From Spinellus fusiger (lineage: Eukaryota; Mucoromycota; Mucoromycetes; Mucorales; Phycomycetaceae), in assembly GCA_025094145.1 (NCBI GenBank), contig JALLLS010000053.1, positions 124,001 to 188,000 of the forward strand: a stretch of DNA of 64,000 bases, in the 5' to 3' direction. Positions 32,972-46,200 of this stretch are shown in pieces. Under the pieces are notes generated by a model, which made no database searches, was not told where the DNA came from, and saw only the letters and a program-made list of their open reading frames with translations. Numbering within the stretch: position 1 is the first letter of the stretch; the number at the start of each line of letters is the position of its first letter. Made by a program: the position numbers and the translations under genes.

Positions 32972-35900
32972 ATGGAGGCTAAACTGGAAAGGATAAGAAA
33001 ACAGGCCACCTCCAAGTTGGAGAACCAGAAGCTGGTAAGGATGTCTAGAAAAAAAGATAGCAGTCATGAAAATAAAAGACATGACAGCTGTAAGTATGCT
33101 CTGATCTGACACACATATGAACCTTAGTATGGACAGACACTGTTGGCTATTGAAGAGGTAATGGAGCCTTGTTATTCTTCTTTATTGACAAGTCTAGACG
33201 ATCCGTGAACAAAACACAGAATTGACTCCTACAGCCTACTTTGGTGCCATGGTAAATGGATACAAGCATACATGCCCCTCTACATGTGTATTGAAAACGT
33301 CTATAGATGAGTACTCTCGAATCCTCGCAAGGATCCAAAGACGTCAACGGAGCCCTTCTTTACCTTCTTGATGAAGTGTTTCCTTTGTAAGTGAAAAAGA
33401 ACCACTGGAGACACTTTCTTTTTCTTTTTTGGCTTACTCTTCTTTCTTTCTAGCCTCCCTCCCACTGTCCTTCGTTCCAAGTTCAGTGCCATTCATATCA
33501 TTCTGGAGACTGCCTATGAACAATTCAAGAATGAACAGCCTGTTGTGAGATCCGTTGTAGGCTGTTGGCAGGAGTTGTTGGCAGCTCAGGATGGAACTGC
33601 CTGGAGTATGCCTGCTACCAAAAAGGCCTTCCAGGTGCTACTGATTCTATGTGCCAATGCTCAGCCCAAGGCACGCAAGAGAGCCCATGATGCTGTTCGC
33701 TCTATTCTCTCAAGACCCCCTCCTCCTACTATTATGCATCCTGCTGCCACTCTTACTGCTGAATTCACTCTGCGTGTGCTGCATGAGACGACAAAGACAG
33801 ATCAACATGCTGCTCAACAGATCCTTGCTCTTCTTCAGTCAATTGTTGTGTACTGGCCAGTCAATGTAAGAGTGTTCGCCAACAACCATATACTAATGAG
33901 ATAGAGGTTTACAACACTGTGCCAGACACTGCTACAGCTTCCTAAGCTCAACAACATCTTCTTGACCAAGGCTGCTTTTGATGTATTCCAGGCTTTGTTT
34001 GAGGCGGAAGAGAATGACATGGATGAGGAGAAATTTGTGAACCTTCTTCGGGTAAAGTAAGGTGTGAGAGAGATGGAGCCAGCTAATATGTTCTTTTCTA
34101 GGCTATCTGTGAGTTGAAGCCTGCTGCCATTGATGACCGTTTGCTTCCTACATGGTTATTGATTGTTACCAAGGCCTATCCTACCTTTGCAAAGTATGTA
34201 CATAAGGAGTGAATAAGTATTAATGTCCAAACCATAAGGATGAACCCTGTCCAATGTTCTCTTGATCTTCCTGCTCTCTTTACACTTGTCTTTAATGATT
34301 TAGGCCAGGAGTCTCGCTGTTATGGGGATATGGCCAAGTGCCTAAGTGCATTGGTAGAGACATGTGTTGTAGAAGAGATGATCACACAGGCAGTGCATGG
34401 ACAGACCAATGGATTGACACAAATTATTGCCTTGTCAGAATCTGGACTGGGCATCCACTACCAACCAGCATGGAAACATGTTATGGTGGTGATGCAGGCC
34501 TTGTTCCGTAGACTACAGCGTGCTTCTGTTCCTCTCATGAATGGTAGTCTTGCTCGCTTGGGTGAGCTTCGTCTGTCTCCTGTCGAAACCTACAAGGAAC
34601 AATTAGATAAAACATTGGGTGCAGCCATCAGCACCATGGGACCTGAAGGCTTTTTGGCTATCCTCCCTCTTAACCTTGAATCTGCTGGTGCTTCGAATGA
34701 AGTCGGTCGTGCATTCTTGCTTCCTCTTCTCAAGGCCTACACCACCAACACTTCCCTCAGCTATTTCGTCAATGTGTTCATTCCTCTTGGAGATCGTCTT
34801 GCTCAGCGTGGACAGGTGGCAGGCGAAAAGGAACTTGCCCTTCAGGCTAAAGTGTACGAAACACTCGTGAATCAGATTTGGAGTTTGGCTCCTGGATTCT
34901 GTGATTTGCCTTTGGATCTCTGTTCAGCCTTCAATACCACAATTGCTGAACGCTTCAGCTCGCTTCTTTACACTCAACCTGATCTACGTCCCACCGTTGC
35001 GTCTGCTCTTCAGTTGTTGGTAGAGAAGAACCAGACACTGACAAAATCAAGTGCTTCTGATGAAGATCTTAAAAAAGCCTATGGTGTGAGCAAGAGTGAA
35101 GCCATGGCTAACTTACAACACTTGAGCACATTTGCTGTGAACTATCTTGCTGTCTTTTTCAATGTCTATAGTCAGATTGCTCCTATTCATAGAGGATTCC
35201 TCAGCAATGTCATTAATGCTTATCTGAGCATCACCAGCCCTCAAGATATCAACATTACATTTAAAAAGGTATTGGGTCTTCTTTCCCAGTCTCTCGAGGC
35301 ACCCGAAGCAGCCTCTCCTGACCCCACTGCTCCTCCTCCCATGTCACACACCATGTTGGATCTTGCTACCATTATGGTTCCTTTCTTGGATGTAGAATCC
35401 ATTGGTATTCTTTACACTGGTACTGTTTCTACTCTCATTGAGAAAGAGGATGAGCCTACCCTCCAGAAGAAGGGATACAAGATTCTCTGTCATTTAATGG
35501 ACCATCCTATTGGCCGCCAGGTGATTATCGACCACTTTGAGGATGTGCAGGAGAAGTTGTTGGTAGCTACCAGTTCATGCTCTTTAGCTGCCAAGAAACA
35601 TCGTGTTATGACGCTTGTTCAGGTGGCTCGTTTGTTGCCTGCTTCTGATCTTCATTTTATCCCTGCTATTCTGTCGGAGGCTGTTATTAGTACCAAGGGC
35701 AACAATGAAAAGATGCGTGGTTATGCATTCACTCTGCTGGTGGAGATGGGTAACAAGATGAAAGCAGGTGGTGTTGTAAAGAATAGCAAACTTGAAGGAT
35801 TTGATAGCACTACACCTGATGGTAGGTCTTTTTTGTTGTTGTTGTTGTTGTTGTTGTTGTTGCGAATGACAAGAAGACTGACATTGAGTTAGCTGCTGCC

Positions 35901-37389
35901 ACTATAAGCGAGTACTTTATGATGGTCACTGCTGGTTTGGCAGGCACCACTGCACACATGATTGCAGCCACGATTACTGCATTGTCACGTATTTTTTATG
36001 AATTCAAGGGTAAGAAACAGTTGAGAAAATAGAGAGAGAGATACAAGAGGTATTAAAAGGTGTCTATAGATGATGTATCTCCTGAACTGGCCTCTGAACT
36101 GCTTCAAACCATGAATGTTTTTGTGGGCTCCAACAACAGAGAAATTGTCGGTATTGCTCTTGGATACACCAAAGTGTGTGTGGTTGTATTGGACACCACC
36201 ATTCTTGAGCCTCAATTGCCTGCTATTATCAGCAGTATGTTGAAGTGCAGCCATTTGCACCGTAGTCACTTCAAAGCTAAACTGCGTCACATCTTTGAAC
36301 GTCTTATCCGTCGCTTTGGGTAAATTAGTAGTGTATATAACACACCACAGGTTATTAATAGAGAGATAGATATGAGGCTGTAGCCACCTTGGTACCCGAA
36401 GAAGACAAGAAATTGATTGCCAACATTCAGAAGCGTCGTCTTCAAGCCAAACGCAAGAAGGCTACTGCCCATGACAGCGATGATGAGGAGGAGACTGCTA
36501 TTGGAGGCCGTGAAACTGCCAGTAGAATGACAGGCCTTAATGATGCATTTGAAGATGTTGTTTATGGCAGTGAAAGTGAATTGGAAGACTCAGATACTGA
36601 AGCAGCCTCTTCTAACACAGCAAGAGCCCCCTTGGGTGGTAATGATAAGAAAAAGGTACAGTATTTTCTCTCTCTTTTCTCTCTCTTTTTTTCTCTCTCT
36701 CTCTTGTCTATGTACTTATATGCTTGGGGAATATTAGAAGAAGGCGGTGGGTGCTACTACCTATATTCGTGAAGATGAAGAGAGTGGGCCTGTTGATTTC
36801 TTGGATCCCTCTGCTTTGGGCCGAATCTCATGTAAGCCAAAGACCCTACTGCTCTCGCTAACATACTACATTAGCTGCTAAACCTTTACGAAGAAAGCAA
36901 AGAAACCTTGAAAAGGCATCTGGCTTTGTTCACAGTGAAGATGGTCGCATGGTCATCAATGACTCGGATGACGAGGCTAAACATGAAGAGAAGCAGGTGG
37001 AAACACCCGAAGAAGATTACTACATGCAGGCACAAAACAGTGCTGATGGTTTTATTCGAGATAAAAACAACCGAATCAAGTTCAAGAAGAACAAGAACGG
37101 TACCAATGCTGATGATGATAATGAGATGGATGTGGATGAAGGCCGTTCTGCTAAACAAATGAAGAGAGGCCCACGATTCGAGAAGATCGGAAAAGAGTTC
37201 AAGGCAAAGGTATGCATTTGACGATAGGCTTTCTTTCCATTTTATTAATGTACTTTATAGAGAGCGGGTGGTGATGTCAAACGCAAGGGCAAGGCAGATC
37301 CCTTTGCCTACATGCCTTTGGGTAAGATTATCAAGAAAAAGACACAGAGTGGTCCTAGGGTCACTTTTACTGGCAAAATGAAGAAGTAA
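32972..37389 (+). CDS. RRP12: Ribosomal RNA processing protein Rrp12
   Basis: Fourteen exons give 1233 residues, the size of yeast Rrp12: 32972-33034, 33128-33157, 33198-33251, 33307-33386, 33454-33865, 33905-34051, 34102-34193, 34239-35821, 35863-36009, 36070-36319, 36370-36655, 36738-36831, 36875-37209, 37261-37389. The protein is a long HEAT-repeat array with the NUC173-type central region, a late block MMVTAGLAGTTAHMIAATIT, and a Lys/Asp/Glu-rich C-terminal quarter. Rrp12 acts in export and maturation of pre-40S and pre-60S particles. Exon 2 is only 30 nt. The junction at 35821/35863 is problematic: the intron is a TTG repeat and ends TG, not AG (see findings). A GT-AG alternative (35776-35873) also keeps frame but removes conserved-looking sequence. 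Confidence 0.93.
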
Positions 37390-38235
37390 AGGGACTGAAA
37401 CCTGAAATGGAGACATCTAAAATCATAGTCTTTTCTTTTCTATCTTTATTCCATGCTTTACTATGACTATAACACCATTAATTCTATAGATATAAACCTC
37501 AAACTTTCAATTAATAAAGAAGAGAGTGTTTTGTACAATACAATAGTGTTTTATTATAGGCTAGTTAGTGTCTAATATATCAATCTTGAACACACGCAAG
37601 TCTTGTCTTTGTTCAATATCCAATCTGTATTTAATACCAGTCCAGTCTTTTCCTAAACATGTTCTCCATAACCATTTCTCAGGCTCGATTTTGGGACTTT
37701 GGAGTCATCACCTGGGGACAGTTCTAGAATGAGGAAACAGGTGCAGCCTAGATATTTAGCCTTGAAGTATTACCAATAAACATTAACTGCTATTAGAATG
37801 AAGTAATTAATGTAGCTTTACATGATGTACCTTCTTCAACAGAATAGACATTTGTCTGTTCAATACTCCTTTGATTTGGCCCAAGTAGATTTACCAAGAG
37901 TTTTTCTTCTTCTTACTGTTAATGTTTATGTGCTTAAGAGAGATAAGGATTCTATCAGAAATATCCCACTGCTAATAGTTTTCTAAAATAAAATAAAATA
38001 ATAAGAATATAAATAAAAATAAATAAAATAAAATAAAATAAAATAAAATAAAATAAAAAATAAGCTTTTTCTTCTCCATATTCTGTAAATATAAAAATCT
38101 TATTCCTTATGACGTCAAAGCAGAATAGGAGATGACCCACTGTCAGTGATATCTTAAATAAGTTTAGATGCTAAAGAATAGCCATTCTAATGATACCTCT
38201 TTCTCTTGTATTCTTGCTATCTTCGTTATTTCACT
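37390..38235. other. Intergenic spacer with an AAAAT repeat tract
   Basis: The 846 bp between Rrp12 and the amino-acid transporter contain an AAAAT/AAATA-type pentanucleotide tract at about 37985-38055. No gene is seen. Confidence 0.6.
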
Positions 38236-40271
38236 ATGAATATTGATCCAAAGAATATTATTTCTGATGAGAAAATAGCAAATCTTGTTCAGCAACATTT
38301 GATAGTTGATTTACTTTGCACTGACATAGGTGATACCAATGAAAGTGGGTCACAGGGACAGGAGGCCATCCCAATTCCCTACCATTTGCCAGGCACCGCT
38401 ATTACCCACGATATCTATGCTCACACCAACATTTTATTAGCTACACAATCTCTCCAAAGAACACAGTCCTCTGGAGACTTGAGATCTTCTGCACCAGAGG
38501 CAGCACAAGAGTCAGAGTTTGAATACCTTGCAAAACCAGGCGGATTTCGTCGATTTCATGTTCAGCAACAGCAGCAGCAACAACAGCAAGAACAGGAAGG
38601 ACTTCCTCTTTCTGAGAGCAACGAAGCCTTTACAGAACTCCTTCGACCTGATTCAAAGACTTCTCTTCATTCTTATTCCGCCACTTTCTCTAATGAACCC
38701 CCTGGAAAGCCCACTCGTCATTTCTTAGAATGGTTGGCAGGAACTTCTGTTTTTGATCGATTTGCAGGTGAAGACTTGATGGATACTGAAGACGAAGAAG
38801 GAGAAAGAGACGAAGAACAAGCACCTTTATTGAATCATCGAAAATCGAAAAAGAGCAAGACAACCAATGAACAAGTTATACACAAAACAGGGTCTCTAAA
38901 GGCAGGCTTCTTACTTTTCAAAGCTTTTATTGGGAGTGGTATCTTGTTTCTACCAAAAGCCTTTTCCAATGGTGGGCTAGGGTTTTCTATCTTCTTCATG
39001 TGGTTTATGGGTGTTATCTCTCTCTATTGTTTTTTACTATTGTTGGAATGTAAACGGTATTTACCAGGAAGCTATGGTGATATTGGTGGTGCCATCTATG
39101 GACCTTGGATGAGACATCTTGTTTTGTTTTCAATAGCCGTATCACAGGTAAATGCCTGTTTTAATCAATGGGAATACTATCTAAATAATATATCTCTATT
39201 AGTTGGGATTTGTATGTGGAGGAACAATCTTCATAGTGAAAAATATTAGTGCAGCAGTCTACTCTCTCAGTCGTGAAACCGTTTTACTTCCACCAACTTC
39301 TGTACTTTTATCTGTTACCTTATTATTGGTACCCTTGGTGCTTATCAGAAATATTGCAAAACTGTCTCCAACCGCTTTATTGTCTGATGTGCTGATTATT
39401 GCTGGCCTGCTAATAGTAGTGGGATATGACCTTCAGACAATCTTCTCATCAGCTTCTGTTGGGTTTTCTCCATCTACAGTAGGACCTGACATTAATTGGT
39501 GGTTTAATCCTGCAGAATGCTCTGTATTTATTGGTACTGCAGTATACTCATTCGAAGGAATAGGTAAGAAGAAAAAGAAGACAAAAAAGAATGTTTACAC
39601 TCGTACAACGCTATCTTATATGTTTAAAGGCCTTATTATTCCTATCAGAGACTCGATGCAATCTCCAGAAAAATTCCCAAAGGTACTATCCTTTGTTATG
39701 GCCTTGGTAGCTAGTGTACTATGCTTGATAGGTGCACTTGGCTATATTGCTTTTGGTAGTGATGTGGAAACAGTTGTGCTGCTAAACTTGCCTTCTGGGA
39801 CTTTGACGAGTTCTGTACAGCTCAGTTATGCATTTGCAATCCATTTATCAAACGCCCTTACAATTTTTCCCACAGTTAGAATTTTAGAACAGGCCTTATT
39901 TGGTGAAAGAACCGGAAAGAATAATACAATGGTCAAGTGGCAAAAAAATGGCCTTAGATGTGCAGTGGTTGCGGTGATTGCAGTGGTTGCTAAAGCAGGT
40001 GCTAGTGATCTTGATAAATTTGTCAGCCTTATTGGTTCGATATGTTGCTGTAGGTTACTCTACTGTGTTTCCTTTTTTTCCCTGAGCATAGGCTAACTTT
40101 AATACTATTTTAGGTCCTTTGAGTCTTATCTTTCCACCTTTGTTTCATTTGAAATTGAACAAACCAGAAAACTCATTGGTAAAATTAGCTGATATTTTAC
40201 TTATCATTTTTGGTATTATTATTATGTTCACACTCTGGAGTACATCATCTCGGTGGATTACTATGGGATAG
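38236..40271 (+). CDS. Vacuolar amino-acid transporter, Avt3/Avt4 type (AAAP family)
   Basis: Four exons (38236-39147, 39203-39563, 39630-40049, 40114-40271) give 616 residues. About 230 N-terminal residues are hydrophilic and acidic with a Gln run, as in yeast Avt3/Avt4. The transporter domain starts at SLKAGFLLFKAFIGSG, continues with LFLPKAFSNGG, and has eleven or so membrane segments, including YSFEGIG and IPIRDSMQSPEKFPKVL typical of the SLC36/Avt group. It probably exports neutral amino acids from the vacuole to the cytosol with protons. The ATG at 38236 was chosen because codons upstream in the same frame lack an ATG. Exact Avt subclass is inferred. Confidence 0.92.
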
Positions 40272-43200
40272 ACATCATAATCAGTTGTAGACTTTATTTA
40301 TTTATTCTATAGCTCAGGCAGCAATATACTATATTGGATACACCATCATGATTAAGAAAGATATTCACTCCTATTAATACATTCTATTTTACATGTGCTT
40401 TCTGTAGCTTTCTATTTTTTATTATTGAAAAGAGTATATAACTTAGTCCTAATTAACTCTTCAAAAGTCAGAGAGGTATATTCTATTGGTCTAATTAAAG
40501 AGGATTATTCACCAAACAAATTCTAATGTAAAACTGGCATGAGATATTGATGTTAAATATAAAAGTCAATATACACTATTTCTGGAGACATTTTGTACGT
40601 TTTTAGAAAATATATTACACACATAGAAAATAAATATTACACATTCTATTTAGAGATTTTTCAAGGACTTGGCCGATATTTCGACTCTAAACTAAAAACT
40701 TGTTTAATCAAAGACTCTTTATAAGACAATAAACAACTTAAATTAGGACCTAATGATCCAATGGTAAAAGTATACAAATGTTCAGGTAGTTTATGAAATA
40801 GTATACTTTCATATCTATTGAATATTTTATAGCATTTTATTTGGTGAAAAATAGTACCAACAATACAACACTATATTCTACTCAGCCAAAAGGATCATGA
40901 AAATGTAAATTATATTGAACAAAAGTAACATTTATTACTCATAGACACTAAAATCAAGCACAGTAAATAATGTTTGATTATTGGATTAAAAGAATCATAT
41001 GTAATATACTACTTATTTAATGGCATAAATACAACCTTAGAATAAAACAATAGCTTTTAAATAATATATTATTAGTTGGGGTCTCATATGTAGTAATAAA
41101 AGGAATGTATTGGACAGCTATGAGCTTCTCTTTTTGGTATGATGATTTTATATTCTATATTAAAATAATTTTAAAAAGAAATACGTTTGTAGGTATAATT
41201 GCTGGAGTGTAGATATTAATCATTATGTCTTAATATACTTAAAGGAAGCCGAGTAAATAAGAATAATACTAGCTAATGTTCTTTCCATTCTATTCTTTAT
41301 TCTAATGGTATTTATAAATTTTTTATTTATTTATTTAAGAAAAAATGACTAAAATGTAACTGTTACATTTGAATGATTTATGCTAGAATTTGACACGTCA
41401 ATTTAACAAAGGCGCGTAGTTCAGTCAAACCTTGTGTCTTCAAAGTGACATCTTTATATTTTAAATTTCCGATCCCTTTTTTATTCTCATATCTTGCTTT
41501 TCTATTACTACAGCTCCATATATATTTATAAATGAATGATTTATATATATATTATCAAGAATTAAATATATATATAACTCTATAAAGTTTGTAGGTGTAG
41601 ATATGTATAGAATATTGGTATTTAGTGAAGATGTTGATTGTATTTATCCATAGCCGGTATCTCCGCCTTATTCTGGTAATAAAGGTGCAATAAGCCTATG
41701 TTTTATCTTTTTTTTAGTACCAGAACGACCTCTAACTTTTTTTAATGGTAAAGGATGATTTCTTCTTCCGTATGTCCTATTTTCTTCGTATTTCAAGGTC
41801 GCCTAATTGATAGAAATCTATTTTTGTAAAGGGATCAGCCATTCATGAATTTCTACACTACTTTCTATAGTTCACTCTTTCGGTAGTTGGCGCTCTTGAT
41901 CTGCAGGCTGTAGCCACTCCTGTAGTTAAGAAAAAACATAGCAAAGATAAAGGACAATATATTTGTTTCAATATCCTGATTTTTAATTTGTGGTATCTAC
42001 TTCAATGCACATATTTTTAATATACTTAACACTACATCAGTACTATGGTATAGCATACTATTCAGTTTATTAATTCATTTTTGGTTTTGGTCTTATTAGG
42101 ACTTTTGCGATAAGCCAAGTACCATGATAAGCATGTGATAAACACCAAGATTACACCTATTTTCTGGAATAAATTTCTTTGTGGCAATGTCGCGAGTCTA
42201 GAAACTTGGATCTTTATACTTTGTAACAAACAGTTTCAAATGCAGTTAGTTTATGTTGTGTATAACATCATATTAGACGAGAATATATTAAAAAGAATAG
42301 TTTATTAGCGTCTATATTTCTTTTGCTTAAATATGTGCTAAATAACTAATGTTCGTGTAGATTAAGGTACTAGAATACAACACATGAGAAAAAGTTGATT
42401 GCATTGATCTCTTCTCATAAGACCAAACTTTATTTAAATAAAACCTAATATGAATGCTTCATTTTTGTCTTTCTAATCAGCTATATAGAATAATCGATTT
42501 ATAATCAATGGAGTTGCTTGTGAACTTTATGTTTTAAGTGATCTTGGTTGCTGAATTATAAACTAAAAGTGTTACAAGTAATCATTTCCAGACATAATAT
42601 ATGTGAGATTAACTTAATAATTACTGTGATAAGCATACTATCAGTGAAAAAAAATAGTAGTAAATAGCTATTAATTAATATATCTAAGTCCAAGTGAAAT
42701 ATAATATTATCATATTGAAAGATAAAAGTTAACTTATGTTAAGAAGTTATTTCTGGAGGGGCTCATTGAATCATGAAAAGAATAATATAAACCATTCACC
42801 ATCCTATGAGTTTAAAAATAGTATCAGTAGAGTTGGATAAATGTATAACTATCACACTGCCGTGAGATTTCATTTTTTTACTCTCCTCTCTCTAAGCCTA
42901 TAAAGATATTTTTAGTCACTTAAATAGGAAAATAATATTATAAATACACTTGTAAAATCATCTGTTAATATTTTCTTTTTATTCTTTTCTTCAAAAATGT
43001 AAATAAAAAACAAAATTCTCGAGATTGTATGATCCGAGTATTCTATTAAATTTAGTCATTTCTAAATAGTAAATAAGTGCACTCAAAACAAATAAGTATA
43101 AAATTGACTATACTATTCTGTTAAATATTCTTAATGGGTACAATTTCATGATAATATGTCTACAAAGGTCTCTCTTTCTTATTATTAATCATTTTTGAAA

Positions 43201-46200
43201 AACTGTCGTGATATTACTTTCTTTTTATGGATAGCGGCATCTCTAGTGGAAAAGCCAGCTAAAAGAAGAAAGAAATGGACACACTCCATTACATTTCAAT
43301 AATATCATAGTTGGAAGTATTAGCATACAAAATATAGTATAAAAGAATTATTGAATTGAATGAATAAAGACCAGAGTTCTACTACACGTTTGACTGTCCG
43401 GATTTTCTTTGATACCTAAGATCAAAGACGACAAAACACTGATAATATAGGTATTAAGCGACATTTGAAAGATCATAAAAAATTAAGGGCTTATCTTTAT
43501 ATATCCTTTTGGGTAATATGTCTATAATAAAGAAGAAATAAGCTCATAATCTTTGTAAAATAAGACTATTGAAAAGATTTCTTGATCTATTGCTTTATTA
43601 CAAAGAAAAGTTCATGTTTCTTATCAAGATCAATCATTATCAATTTAATTCACACATCTCATATTATAAACACAAGGCCCAAACTAATTTGAGTTTACTA
43701 AATTAAAATCTCAGCAACATCCACTTTTTCCAAGAGAAATAATATATTTTACATGCTAATAAAATAATAATAAAACAAAAAATGCCAATAAGATCATCCA
43801 TAGAAAACAGTGAAATGTTTGTGACTCAGTGCTGCTTTGTGACTTATAAACGTGTGTAGGTGGCTATTGCAGTTGTTCCACTCTCAATTGTTCTTTTTTT
43901 TTCATAGTGCCTGTTTAATTTTCTTGAATTAAGGTGTATAAAAAAGTATTTACTATAAGTAACATATCTTATAGAATTATCGACGGATTGATCCAAGAAA
44001 AAGTTATATTTTTGGACACTATTAGCCTTATTAACAATAATACTCGTATTATCTGGTTTGGCGAGTTGTAATACAATTTTATGAAGAGTAACTACAGTAA
44101 AAGAATACCAATTATACTAGAGTCGAGCCTATTTCCCAAATCACCTAATATTCAACAAGAACTTTAATAATCTTAATAAAGCACTATGACTAAGTTTCAA
44201 TAAGATTGTTGAGTGTAGGTGCATAAAGGAAGAAAGTATAGACTCCAAAAATTGGATCAATATTTTGATAGATTTCCCTAAGCTTCTCATATTCTCAGAA
44301 GCTCTGTATTGATCTGCCCTTAGCAAAAAAAAATAACACTCATAGCAAAAAATTATAATGCTATTAGAAGACGACAAATAGAATAGAGACCCTATCCAAC
44401 TAGCGATCTAAACCCCCTTTATATCGACACTTGGTTTTTTTAGGCTTATCAGAGTGATCATCCAATATAAGATATTAATTTACACTAGAAAATAGCCATT
44501 AAGAGCCATTTTGATTTTGAGATATAAGTGGATATCCGAAGATTTCATCGTGGTCGTGATTTCCACAAAGTGAAGCCGTTATACTTTAATTGTTACTAAA
44601 AGGGGACATGCAAACTATTGACTTTTTTTTTGTAATAAAGCTATTTCTATTACTATAATTTATCATTTTCTTGATCTATTGAATGTTGAGAGTTTTTCTA
44701 TTGATTAAATGAAGCAATGACCACGGGAAGCTGGATTCTGAAAATAGAATAGACTCTATTAAATCTGAATGTTCATAACCCTCTGTACAGGTCACTTTGC
44801 AAGTATACTCAGTATCTTTCTTATTCTTAACCTTCTCTTCTAAAAAGGGCTCTAGCTTTATAGAATAAAGATCTTCAAGAAAATCTTTTTTTAAAAAAAA
44901 TGGTCTAGAGGTTTTTTATTTTATTCTATTTCAAAAAGAATTAGTGCCCGTTACTTTTAAGCCAATAGATTTCGGCTAGTGACGGATGGACTTTCACATG
45001 AATTATGTACTCATTAGACCTAAATTTTATTGAGTGTTTGTCTATAAAATATTTAAAACCTCGATTTTGGATTATTAGCTGAATAGATTAAGATAAACAA
45101 TCTCACTATATGGCTGTGAAGACATAAGGCTTTATCACTTACAAAGGCTTAGAAAGTCACTTAGGCAGTATTATAAAGAGACATTATATTTGGAAGTTAT
45201 AAATAAACTGATTGAAATGTGTTTAAAATATTTTTGTGATTTTTTTTAGAAACCCAACTTTTACACATTAAATCAAAAGAATTTATTTATTTTTACATTG
45301 TCAATAGTAACTGCTTTTTACTTAATTAAAACATAAAAATTGTCAAAAAAAAAAAGTTAAGTATTGATCTATATCTAGTAGGCTCTCAATTTCTCACACT
45401 TATACTGAAGCAGTAAGTATATTGACCAACACAGCCATTCATCTTTATCTATAAAAATATATGAAGAAAAGTTGACTTTTATAGATAAATATATGAGTTG
45501 ATTTCTTTTGATCAATTCGGAATTACCTTAAAACCTTTCTTTCAAAAAAGCGAATGCCGAGTATAAGTATAAAATTAATCCTATTGGCTATTAAAAAGTA
45601 TAACGAATTTAAGATGGGCGTAGAAGCGCTCCAAATATAGAAATAAAAAGGCTGTGTGTAGAAGAAAATCATGATTTAAAATAGTTCCAGGAATAATTAT
45701 ACAGAAAGAGTTTTTTTTTGTTAATTCATATTAAAAAAGGATAACACCAATATAAAGCTAGAAAGTATCAAGACATTAAGTGTTTGAAAATTTAAATTAA
45801 AAAATAAAATAAAATAGGCAAAAAGGACTAATAAGAATACAAGGATTAATAATATTGCGGGCTTGGTTACTGTCAATTAAGTTGACAGTGGATGAGGCTT
45901 GAAAACCTTTGATTCTTTGATAAAGTGATTTGAATATCCTACAATGCTAATGTTAATGCCAATGCTGTGGATAATGTTCGTTGGCAGCTTTAGTAGGCGA
46001 GTTGTCTAGGGTATAGTGATGACTCAAGATAGTAAATAATGTTTCTTAAGTATACTAAAACAAACACTATAGTATTATAGTTTTACCGAAAAAGGTCAAT
46101 TTATAATTTCCATTCAATTGATTTGACCAATTTACATAACACACAGCTATTTTCCGGTCAAGTAGAAAATGGCTACTATCGTGGCCATGCTAAAATTATA

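Noticed and set aside
32764..33015. Longer N-terminus for the C2H2 protein
   Set aside because: The frame stays open upstream of 32763, but it would run over the Rrp12 start, contains a Lys/Arg low-complexity run and has no conserved content.
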